Shown in pieces: positions 43,505-51,122 of a stretch of 64,000 nucleotides of DNA. Position numbers and translations under genes: made by a program. The notes beneath the pieces are model-generated. The model was given only the letters and a program-made list of their open reading frames with translations, was not told the DNA's origin and did no database searches. The stretch covers positions 237,890 to 301,889 of the forward strand of contig NZ_GG749280.1 in NCBI RefSeq assembly GCF_000160555.1. The letters run 5' to 3'. The first letter of the stretch is position 1, and every line of letters starts with the position of its first letter. This DNA is from Centipeda noxia ATCC 43541. GTDB lineage: Bacteria > Bacillota > Negativicutes > Selenomonadales > Selenomonadaceae.

Positions 43505-43882
43505 TCAGATAATGGCTGCACTGTCAATGTTCGTAAAAATACTGTCCGCCGCAGTCACGTCGTCAAGCGCCGTGATCACGGTGCGGTTCGTCACAGAGAC
43601 GACCATCGCCGTACTGTCCTTCATGTAGATCAGAGCTTCCCTTGCGCCCTTCTCCCGCATGCGGTCGATCGTACTGCCGAGCTTTTCCAGCTCCGTATTC
43701 GTGAGCGTCACGCCGCGCCGCTGCAGCCGCTCCTCTGCGTGCTGCGAGAAGCGAACGCGCTCCCGTGCGCCCTCCAGTACCTGTGCAAACGACGCGCCGC
43801 TGCTGTCCATCGATCTTCGTCCATGGCCGGTTCCCCTGCTTCCCTGCCCGACCAGCGCTATCGAATCGTCTGCAATTCTCAT
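43505..43882 (-). CDS. Flagellar operon protein of the TIGR02530 type (125 aa)
   Basis: Conserved pattern RFSQHAEERLQRRGVTLT, ALIYMKDSTAMVVSVTNRTV and a C-terminus FTNIDSAAII match the small flagellar protein found between flgD and flgE in many Firmicutes. Its role is not well known; it is thought to act in hook assembly. AAGGAGGTGATG precedes ATG 43882. Here flgD and fliK are absent; it is the first gene of a two-gene unit with flgE, driven by the sigma-28 type promoter at 43929-43956. Confidence 0.88.
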   Translation of the reverse strand: MRIADDSIALVGQGSRGTGHGRRSMDSSGASFAQVLEGARERVRFSQHAEERLQRRGVTLTNTELEKLGSTIDRMREKGAREALIYMKDSTAMVVSVTNRTVITALDDVTAADSIFTNIDSAAII

Positions 43883-43916
43883 CGCATCACCTCCTTATTC
43901 TATTTTAGAATAAAAC

Positions 43917-43941
43917 ATTCCACCGAGTATATCGGTGGAAT
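43917..43941 (-). terminator. Hairpin after the methyltransferase gene, overlapping a promoter
   Basis: A perfect 10-bp inverted repeat, ATTCCACCGA with TCGGTGGAAT and a 5-base loop, is followed on the minus strand by GTTTTATTCT. It can terminate the transcript of the methyltransferase gene that ends 31 bp upstream. The -10 element of the next promoter lies inside it. Confidence 0.6.
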
Positions 43942-43956
43942 GAAAGATAAACTTAA
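43929..43956 (-). promoter_or_regulatory. Sigma-28 (FliA) type promoter for the TIGR02530-type gene and flgE
   Basis: Minus strand TTAAGTTT (43956-43949), 12 bases, ACCGATAT (43936-43929). Compared with the FliA consensus TAAAGTTT-N11-GCCGATAA, 7 of 8 and 6 of 8 positions match. fliA itself is in the window, so the regulator and target fit. Confidence 0.7.
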
Positions 43957-43971
43957 ACAGAAATAAAAATA

Positions 43972-44772
43972 TTAAATTTTTATCACGCCGTAGGCAATGC
44001 GGCTGTACTTCCCGCCCATGATCTCAAAGAATCCGAGCCGCGCAAATTCTCCGCTCTCCCGCCGTTCCTTCATCACGACACGCTGACGCGCGACCCGCCG
44101 CGCCTCGGCGACGGTCTCGTCCGTGAGCGCGCGCATATCGGCAAGCGAACGCAGTGCGTTCATGCCTGCACTCTCATGCAGAGGACGGCGAAACATCGGA
44201 TCAAAGTACACGGCGTCATAGCTGCCCTCCGGCTGCACGCGCAGGTAATCGAGGGCATCCGTACAGTGGACTGTGATGCGGCGCATGGCCGCGTGCATCT
44301 CGTAGTTATCCCCGGTCGCGCGGGCAAGGCCGCCGCCGATCACCGCTGCAATAAGAGGATTGGACTCGAGCGCCGTCACCGTTCCCGTCGCCCCGACCGC
44401 AAAACTCTCGACGATCGCATCCGCTCCTGTGCCGAGTGTGCAGTCAAGTACACGCATCCCCTCCGCAAGGGCAAGCGCCGCGGCGAGATGATCGCCGTGC
44501 CCGCGGAGAAGGTTCTTGATGCGCAGATGCGCCATGCCCGGATGAAAGAAGAGTTCCCCCTCTGCCGTCACGAGTGTTAGGAGCCCGCGCCTCGCAACGA
44601 GGACAGCATCCGCACCGTACTGCGTGCGCAGCTCCTCGAGCGAGGCATTCCCGCGCGGGACGTTCGGGATGCCCAGCATCTCCGCCGTCCGTGCTGCAAG
44701 CACGCGGTTCGCCTCCGTATAGCGCTGTCCGCGCCGCACGGTAGTGACGATGGCATTCACGCGGTCCGCCAT
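43972..44772 (-). CDS. RsmJ-like class I SAM-dependent methyltransferase
   Basis: The product resembles the RsmJ/YhiQ family, which methylates a guanine of 16S rRNA. MRVLDCTLGTGADAIVESFA is the SAM-binding motif I, and YDAVYFDPMFRRPLHESAG carries the family's DPMF catalytic motif. Length of 266 aa is normal. ATG 44772 overlaps the last base of mutL, so it belongs to the mutS-mutL run. Exact target is not proven. Confidence 0.8.
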   Translation of the reverse strand: MADRVNAIVTTVRRGQRYTEANRVLAARTAEMLGIPNVPRGNASLEELRTQYGADAVLVARRGLLTLVTAEGELFFHPGMAHLRIKNLLRGHGDHLAAALALAEGMRVLDCTLGTGADAIVESFAVGATGTVTALESNPLIAAVIGGGLARATGDNYEMHAAMRRITVHCTDALDYLRVQPEGSYDAVYFDPMFRRPLHESAGMNALRSLADMRALTDETVAEARRVARQRVVMKERRESGEFARLGFFEIMGGKYSRIAYGVIKI

Positions 44773-46634
44773 CAGAGATTGAACCCCGTGCGCTTGAACA
44801 TCTTGGCGAGATCGTGCGTATCGAATTTGAGGATGGTCGGGCGTCCGTGCGGGCAGGTGAACGGGAACGGCGTCGCACGAAGTTCATCCAGCAGGATCTC
44901 CATCTGCCGAATGCTCAGCTCCTCTCCCGCCTTGATTGCCGCGCGGCATGCCATCGTTGCAATCCCTGCCTGCCGGAGATGCGCGGGAGTTGCCGCATGC
45001 AGATCACCGAGCGAGATGAGGATCTCTCGGATCGTCGCCTCCGCCTCATCGAGAGGAATATCGGCGGGTGCCTCTGTCAATCGGTATTCCCGTTCGCCTG
45101 CAGGTTCGAGATGGAAGCCCAGGCGATCGAACAGCTCCGCATTTTCTTCAATATACTGTGCCTCATGCGCATCGAACGAGAGGATCGCATGCACGAGCAT
45201 CTGTTGGGACGGGATTCCATCGGCATGCGCAGAGAAACGATCAAAGAGAATGCGCTCGTGCGCCGCATGCTGGTCGATAATGTAGAGCGTCTGCGCGCTC
45301 TGGGCAATGATATAGGTGAGGTCAACCTGACCGATCGGCAGGAGGCTGCCCTCGATCGTCCTGTCCGCGTCCTGCCCGACGGACGGAGACAGCGCGGCGG
45401 CAAAAGCAGATCGTTCCTCAGCGCGCTCCGTACCGACCGCATCCTGCGCCGTCCGCAGATCGACGCGCTGCCCCGCCCACTGCACCGCCTCGTGCACAGT
45501 CTGCGGACGCATGGGCGGCGTGGAGTAAGATGATGCAGAACTCCCCGCGGGATGCGCGGGCGCTGCGAGGTTGAGCGGAGCAGCCTCATAGTGGAATTTG
45601 GGGCGCTCCACTGCCGCAGCAATCGCCGCCGTCTCGCCCGCAGCGCCGCGGATCGCATCGAGCACGCTCTTATAGACCGCCTTGAAGATGCGCCCCTCGT
45701 CCTCGAATTTCAACTCCGTCTTCTGCGGGTGCACGTTCACATCGATCGTCCGCTGCGGCACCTCAATGCAGAGAACCGCAAGCGGGAAGCCCATCTTCGG
45801 CACGAGCGCACGGTAGACGTTGTCGATCGCCTTGGCAATGGCGCGGTTCTGGATTGTGCGCCCGTTGACGATGTAGGTCTGCCATGCGCGGCTGCTCCGT
45901 ATCATCGACGGCTTTGAGATATAGCCGGTGATGCGGATGTCCGCCTCCGCGTCATGGAAGTCCAGCGGGATCAGCGCCGCCGCCGCGTCGCCGCCGTAGA
46001 TGCTCTCAATCGCATGGCGCAGGCTGCCGTCGCCCGCCGTCATAAGCGTCAGACGGTTGTTGTTGATGAAGCGGAAAGCAATATCCGGGCGCGAGAGGGC
46101 GAGGCGAATGACAAAATCGCTGATCCTGCCTGCCTCAGTTGCGTTTGTCTTGAGAAATTTCTTGCGCGCGGGCGTGTTGAAGAAGAGGTCCTCCACGCGT
46201 ACAGTGGTGCCGATCTCGCAGCCGGCATCCTCGATCTCGGGTGTCTTGCCGCCGAGAATGTCCACACGCGTACCGAGATCGTCCGCCGGCTGCCGCGTGA
46301 GGAGGGAAAAGCGCGAGACGGATGCGATCGTCGGCAGAGCCTCACCGCGAAAGCCGAGCGTTGCGACCATCTGCAGATCGGAAACGGAAGCGATCTTGCT
46401 CGTCGCATGGCGCAGGATCGCCGTCTGGGCATCCGCACGCGCCATGCCGTGACCATTGTCGGTCACACGGATGAAACTTGTGCCTCCGCCCATAATCTCC
46501 ACCTCGACGGCCGCCGCACCTGCGTCGATCGCATTCTCGACGAGCTCCTTGACCACGGACGCGGGACGCTCGACGACCTCGCCCGCCGCGATCTTATTGA
46601 TGGTTGTATCGTCCAGCACATGAATCCGCGTCAT
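44772..46634 (-). CDS. mutL: DNA mismatch repair protein MutL
   Basis: Matchmaker and probable nicking endonuclease of mismatch repair. GHKL ATPase motifs: KELVENAIDAGA, DNGHGM and LGFRGEALPTIA. The C-terminal endonuclease motif is DQHAAHERILFD, in which the last position, often Glu, is Asp; ATMACRAAIKAGEE and CPHGRP complete the metal site. Length of 620 aa is normal. It overlaps mutS by four bases. Confidence 0.97.
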   Translation of the reverse strand: MTRIHVLDDTTINKIAAGEVVERPASVVKELVENAIDAGAAAVEVEIMGGGTSFIRVTDNGHGMARADAQTAILRHATSKIASVSDLQMVATLGFRGEALPTIASVSRFSLLTRQPADDLGTRVDILGGKTPEIEDAGCEIGTTVRVEDLFFNTPARKKFLKTNATEAGRISDFVIRLALSRPDIAFRFINNNRLTLMTAGDGSLRHAIESIYGGDAAAALIPLDFHDAEADIRITGYISKPSMIRSSRAWQTYIVNGRTIQNRAIAKAIDNVYRALVPKMGFPLAVLCIEVPQRTIDVNVHPQKTELKFEDEGRIFKAVYKSVLDAIRGAAGETAAIAAAVERPKFHYEAAPLNLAAPAHPAGSSASSYSTPPMRPQTVHEAVQWAGQRVDLRTAQDAVGTERAEERSAFAAALSPSVGQDADRTIEGSLLPIGQVDLTYIIAQSAQTLYIIDQHAAHERILFDRFSAHADGIPSQQMLVHAILSFDAHEAQYIEENAELFDRLGFHLEPAGEREYRLTEAPADIPLDEAEATIREILISLGDLHAATPAHLRQAGIATMACRAAIKAGEELSIRQMEILLDELRATPFPFTCPHGRPTILKFDTHDLAKMFKRTGFNL

Positions 46635-49231
46635 GCCTCTCCTGCCTCCTTTCGTGCCTGCTCCTGCAGACGATAGAGAGTATTCAGCGCCTCGAGCGGC
46701 GTCATTGTCATGATATCAAGCGCACGCAGCTCGTCCAGTGTCCCGTCGGCAAAGAGGGATGCCATCCCCTCCGTTTGCTCCGGTTCCTGCCGCGCTGCAG
46801 TCTCCTCCTCCGCCGCAGCTGTCGCGGCTGCTTTTTGCTCGAGCGCGTGCAGGATCTCCTCTGCACGCTCCGTCACCCGCGGCGGCAGTCCCGCGAGGCG
46901 CGCGACGTGAATGCCGTAAGACTTATCCGCGGCTCCCGGAATGATGCGCCGCAGGAACGCGACCCTCTTCCCCTTTTCACGGACGGCAATGCAGTAGTTG
47001 CGGATGCGCTCGCCGGCCATCTCTGTCAGCTCATGGTAATGCGTTGCAAAGAGCGTCTTGGCGTGGATGCGCGTATCGATGAACTCCACGACTGCGCGCG
47101 CGATGCTCATGCCGTCAAACGTACTCGTCCCGCGCCCGATCTCGTCGAGGATAACGAGGCTGTCGCGCGTCGCCTCGCGCAGGATCTGCGCGACCTCGTT
47201 CATCTCCACCATGAATGTGCTCTGTCCGCTTACGAGATCGTCGCTTGCGCCGATGCGCGTAAAGATGCGGTCCACAGGCGCGATCTGTGCTGACCGCGCG
47301 GGGACGAAGCTGCCGACCTGTGCCATCAGCGTAAGGAGGGCAACCTGGCGCATGTAGGTAGATTTGCCCGCCATATTCGGTCCTGTGATGAGCATGGTCT
47401 CCGCACCGCCGTGACTGAGATGCGTGTCGTTCGGCACGAAGATCTCGCGCTGCAGGATGCGCTCGACGAGAGGGTGCCGCCCGTCCCGAATGATGATCTC
47501 ACCGTCCGCCGCCGTACAGATTTTCGGGCGCACATAGCGGTATGCCGCCGCAGCCTCGGCGAGGCTCTGCAGCGCATCGACCCGCGCAATCACGCGCGCA
47601 ACATTCTGGATGGGGACGAGCTGCTCTCTTACCCGCTCACGCAGCTCCGTGAAGAGGTGGTACTCGAGTGCGGTGATCTTCTCCTGCGCGCCGAGGATCT
47701 TCGCCTCGAAGGCCTTGAGCTCCTCCGTGATGAAGCGCTCCGTATTCGCGAGCGTCTGCTTGCGGATATAGTCCGCAGGCACCTGATCCCGGCCGCTGTG
47801 GCGCACCTCGATATAGTAGCCGAACACCTTGTTGTAGCCGATCTTGAGGGTCTTGATGCCCGTACGCTCGCGCTCGCGCTCCTCCATCTCCTGCAGCAGG
47901 GCTTTGCTGTCATGCGAGAAGCGATGCAGATCATCGAGCGCCGCATCGTATCCTTCCCGGATAATGCCGCCCTCGCGTACGGAGATCCCCGGCTCGTCCA
48001 CAATCGCACGCTCCAGCACATCGCGCAGCTCATCAAAAGTCAGGATCGCCCCGGCAAAATGCGTAAGCAGGCGGCTCTCCGCCGTACCCAACGCCGTACG
48101 CACCATGGGAAGCGCGGCAAGAGAAACGCGCAGAGCGACGAGATCGCGCGCATTTGCCGCCAAAGTTTCGATGCGGGTCAAAAGGCGCTCGAAATCGTAG
48201 ATCGAGCGCAGAGCCTCCCGCAGGCCGCTTCGCAGCGATGGTTTCTCCGCCAGCTCCGCGACCGCATCCAGGCGCGCGTCGATGCGGTGCGGTACGAGCA
48301 GCGGATGCTCCAGCCAGGACTTCAGGAGGCGTGTGCCCATCGGCGTACGCGTAAAGTCCAGCACATCAAAAAGGGTATTTTTCTTGCTGCCGTCGCGCAG
48401 GCTGCGGGTAATCTCGAGATTGCGCAGCGTGTAGGTATCCAGCTGCATCGTACCTGCCGCATCGAGGAACGCGAGGCGGTTGATCTGCGAGAGATCCGCC
48501 ATCACCGTATCGTGCAGGTAGCGCAAAAGCGCAGCGATCGCCGTCTGCGCTCCCCCGTCTGCGGGAATCTCCTCCGCCGGGAAATGCTGTGCGAGCAGCT
48601 CCGTATCCGCCGTCGCCTCCACGGACGAAATGGCACAGTGCGGCAGGCGCTGCGCGGCGAACTCGCGCACATCGTCTGCAAGAGAGAATCCCCAGGTCAT
48701 GAGCAGCTCCGCCGTCATACGGCGATAGAGCTCGTCGAAAATCTGCTGTGCGGCATTTTCCCCTGCATAGGCGGCATAGAACGCCTCGCCCGTCGAGATG
48801 TCCGCACCTGCCAGAACGAATTTCCTGGGCGCACTCTCGTGAAGGAGCGCGATGTAAATATTGGATGCGTCCCGCAGTACCTCGTCCGAAAGCGTCGTGC
48901 CCGGGGTGATGACCTTGACCACCTCGCGATGCGTCAGTCCCTTTGCCTTCGGGTCGCCGATCTGTTCGGCAATCGCGACTTTGAACCCCTTGGCAACGAG
49001 GCGCGCGATATAGCTGTCTGCTGCATGGTAGGGCACGCCGCACATAGGACTCTTGTCGAGGTCGCCGCTGCGGCTCGTGAGGGTCAGTCCGAGCTCCTTG
49101 GCAGCAATCTTTGCATCCTCGAAGAACATCTCGTAGAAGTCCCCGAGGCGAAAGAAGAGCAGTTCGCCGGGATGCGCCTGCTTCGCGCTCAGATATTGCT
49201 GCATCATCGGCGTGACGTTCTGCGCATCCAT
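46631..49231 (-). CDS. mutS: DNA mismatch repair protein MutS
   Basis: Recognises mismatches. N-terminal FFRLGDFYEMFFEDA contains the mismatch-contacting Phe-x-Glu, and the C-terminal ATPase has Walker A ITGPNMAGKSTYMRQ and Walker B LVILDEIGRGTSTFDG with GTSTFDGMSIARAVVEF. Length of 866 aa is normal. AGGAGG precedes ATG 49231. Downstream genes are mutL and the RsmJ-like gene. The 166-bp gap to miaB has no visible feature besides this ribosome-binding site. Confidence 0.98.
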   Translation of the reverse strand: MDAQNVTPMMQQYLSAKQAHPGELLFFRLGDFYEMFFEDAKIAAKELGLTLTSRSGDLDKSPMCGVPYHAADSYIARLVAKGFKVAIAEQIGDPKAKGLTHREVVKVITPGTTLSDEVLRDASNIYIALLHESAPRKFVLAGADISTGEAFYAAYAGENAAQQIFDELYRRMTAELLMTWGFSLADDVREFAAQRLPHCAISSVEATADTELLAQHFPAEEIPADGGAQTAIAALLRYLHDTVMADLSQINRLAFLDAAGTMQLDTYTLRNLEITRSLRDGSKKNTLFDVLDFTRTPMGTRLLKSWLEHPLLVPHRIDARLDAVAELAEKPSLRSGLREALRSIYDFERLLTRIETLAANARDLVALRVSLAALPMVRTALGTAESRLLTHFAGAILTFDELRDVLERAIVDEPGISVREGGIIREGYDAALDDLHRFSHDSKALLQEMEERERERTGIKTLKIGYNKVFGYYIEVRHSGRDQVPADYIRKQTLANTERFITEELKAFEAKILGAQEKITALEYHLFTELRERVREQLVPIQNVARVIARVDALQSLAEAAAAYRYVRPKICTAADGEIIIRDGRHPLVERILQREIFVPNDTHLSHGGAETMLITGPNMAGKSTYMRQVALLTLMAQVGSFVPARSAQIAPVDRIFTRIGASDDLVSGQSTFMVEMNEVAQILREATRDSLVILDEIGRGTSTFDGMSIARAVVEFIDTRIHAKTLFATHYHELTEMAGERIRNYCIAVREKGKRVAFLRRIIPGAADKSYGIHVARLAGLPPRVTERAEEILHALEQKAAATAAAEEETAARQEPEQTEGMASLFADGTLDELRALDIMTMTPLEALNTLYRLQEQARKEAGEA

Positions 49232-49397
49232 AACGAACCTCCTAGATTAAGTAATTGTTGATAAAGTAAGATGACAGCGTGCGTTTCGCCCCCGACGGGT
49301 TTCTTTCGTCCAAGCGAAGCGCGTTCAGGTATTTAGGTGAATAAACACGCGGCCACTTGTGTAACGAGGCACTCGCGCGGACTCACATCGTGATAAA

Positions 49398-50711
49398 CTA
49401 CGAAACAACTTCCCCTTTGAGCAGCCACGTCTGCGGCTGGTTGATTTTCACCCGCACGAAGTCGCCCTCACGTTCTGCGCCATGCGGAAAGAGCACAATC
49501 TTGTTCGTGCGCGTGCGCCCGCTCCAGACGCGCGGATCATTCTTGCTCGCTCCCTCGACCATGATCTCGAGCTCCGCACCCATGAGCCGCTCGTTGATCG
49601 CGCGGCTGATCGCGTTCTGCTCTTCCATCAGTCGGTTCAGGCGCGCATGCTTTACATCGTCCGCCACTTGGTTCGCCATCGTTGCAGCGGGCGTCCCCGA
49701 GCGCTTCGAGTAGAGGAAGGTATATGCCGAGTCATAGCGCATCTCGCGCAGGAACGCGAGCATCTGAGCAAAATCCTCCTCCGTCTCGCCGGGAAATCCC
49801 ACAATGAGATCGGTCGTCAGGCTCGCCTCCGGCAGCGCCTCGCGCACACGCAGCGCACGCTCGCGATATTTTTCCACCGTATAGCCGCGGTTCATTGCCT
49901 TCAGGAGGCGGCTGCTGCCGTACTGCACGGGGAGATGGATATGCTCGCAGATATGCGCGCCGCTCTTGATCGTATCGATGAGCTTGTCGCTGATATCCTT
50001 CGGGTGCGAGGTCATGAAGCGCACGCGGCGAATGCCCTCCACCTCATCCACCATGCGCAGAAGATCGGCAAAATCCGCTTCCTTATGATCTTTGCCGTAG
50101 GAGTTCACATTCTGTCCAAGGAGCGTCACCTCGCGATAGCCTTCCGCTACCGCGCGGCGCACCTCTGCAACGACCTCCTCCGGCGCGCGGCTGCGCTCGC
50201 GTCCGCGCACATAGGGCACGATGCAGTACGTACAGTAGTTGTTGCAGCCGTACATGATCGGCACCCATGCCGAGAACTTTCCGCCGCGCGCAACGGGCAG
50301 ATCCTCCGCGATCTCACTGTCCGAAAGCGCCACGTCCACCACAGGCGAGTGTTCCGCGCGGATCTCGGCGATGATGCGCGTCAGTTCCTGCACCTTGCCC
50401 GTACCGAGGACAAAGTCAATGTGCGGCGCGCGGCGCATGAGGTTGTCCCCCTCCTTCTGCGCCATGCAGCCTGCGATGCCGAAGATCAGCTTCGGATTTT
50501 TCTCCTTGATCTTCTTGACTTCGCCGATCTTCCCGTAGACCTTATCCTCCGCTGTCTCGCGCACACAGCAGGTGTTGATGAGGATGATGTCGGCATTCGC
50601 CGTCTCCTCCGTGCGCGCGTAGCCCGCCGCCTGCAGCTGCCCCTCCATGCGCTCGGCGTCGGCGATGTTCATCTGGCAGCCGTAGACAAGAATCTTGTAC
50701 CGTCCCTGCAT
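49398..50711 (-). CDS. miaB: tRNA methylthiotransferase MiaB
   Basis: Radical-SAM enzyme that adds a methylthio group to i6A37 of tRNA. An N-terminal UPF0004 domain (LVYGCQMNIADAERMEGQL) binds one cluster; the radical-SAM triad is in GCNNYCTYCIVPYVRGRERS; a TRAM domain ends the protein (SGRTRTNKIVLFPHG). ATG 50711 has AAAGGAAACGC before it; an upstream ATG at 50732 has none. Length of 437 aa is normal. A tRNA operon with a terminator lies directly upstream. Confidence 0.96.
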   Translation of the reverse strand: MQGRYKILVYGCQMNIADAERMEGQLQAAGYARTEETANADIILINTCCVRETAEDKVYGKIGEVKKIKEKNPKLIFGIAGCMAQKEGDNLMRRAPHIDFVLGTGKVQELTRIIAEIRAEHSPVVDVALSDSEIAEDLPVARGGKFSAWVPIMYGCNNYCTYCIVPYVRGRERSRAPEEVVAEVRRAVAEGYREVTLLGQNVNSYGKDHKEADFADLLRMVDEVEGIRRVRFMTSHPKDISDKLIDTIKSGAHICEHIHLPVQYGSSRLLKAMNRGYTVEKYRERALRVREALPEASLTTDLIVGFPGETEEDFAQMLAFLREMRYDSAYTFLYSKRSGTPAATMANQVADDVKHARLNRLMEEQNAISRAINERLMGAELEIMVEGASKNDPRVWSGRTRTNKIVLFPHGAEREGDFVRVKINQPQTWLLKGEVVS

Positions 50712-50747
50712 GCGTTTCCTTTCCCGTTGCATTCATACACAGATAGT

Positions 50748-50776
50748 AAAAAAGTCTGGAAGAAATCCTTCCAGAC
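50748..50776 (-). terminator. Terminator of the tRNA-Gly-Cys operon
   Basis: GTCTGGAAG and CTTCCAGAC with a 5-base loop, then six Ts on the minus strand. It ends only about 37 bp before the miaB start, leaving little room for a separate miaB promoter. Confidence 0.9.
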
Positions 50777-50788
50777 CGCATTTCATAT

Positions 50789-50862
50789 TGGAGGCGACAC
50801 CCAGAATCGAACTGGGGATAAAGGTTTTGCAGACCTCGGCCTTACCACTTGGCTATGTCGCC
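50789..50862 (-). tRNA. tRNA-Cys (anticodon GCA)
   Basis: Minus-strand cloverleaf of 74 nt with encoded CCA: acceptor GGCGACA, D arm AGCCAAGTGGTAAGGC, anticodon loop CTGCAAA giving GCA, T arm GTTCGATTC. It follows tRNA-Gly by six bases. Confidence 0.96.
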
Positions 50863-50868
50863 GAAAGA

Positions 50869-50943
50869 TGGAGCGGAAAACGAGGCTCGAACTCGCGACC
50901 CCCACCTTGGCAAGGTGGTGCTCTACCACTGAGCTACTTCCGC
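50869..50943 (-). tRNA. tRNA-Gly (anticodon GCC)
   Basis: Minus-strand cloverleaf of 75 nt with encoded CCA: acceptor GCGGAAG, D arm AGCTCAGTGGTAGAGC, anticodon loop TTGCCAA giving GCC, T arm GTTCGAGCC. First gene of a two-tRNA operon. Confidence 0.96.
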
Positions 50944-50982
50944 ATGTGATCTTCCTGCACCGCAAATATGCGATACCTTGAT

Positions 50983-51011
50983 ATTATATCTGCAACACCT
51001 GGTCATGTCAA
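50983..51011 (-). promoter_or_regulatory. Consensus promoter of the tRNA-Gly-Cys operon
   Basis: Minus strand TTGACA (51011-51006), 17 bases, TATAAT (50988-50983): a perfect consensus promoter about 40 bp before tRNA-Gly. Confidence 0.92.
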
Positions 51012-51058
51012 CCCTAAAATCCGGGGAGGCAGCATGAATCATTTTCCTGCACAAAAGT

Positions 51059-51087
51059 TTGACACGAGGCGCTGATTCTGCAATAAT
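51059..51087 (+). promoter_or_regulatory. Promoter of brnQ
   Basis: TTGACA (51059-51064), 17 bases, AATAAT (51082-51087). Transcription should start near 51094, which rules out a translation start at 51093 and points to a start further in. Confidence 0.8.
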
Positions 51088-51122
51088 GCAGGTTGAACTT
51101 TTTGAAATATTTGTATAGGACC

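Noticed and set aside
47411-49261. 616-codon open frame opposite mutS
   Set aside because: Composition of an antisense shadow; mutS motifs on the minus strand are complete.
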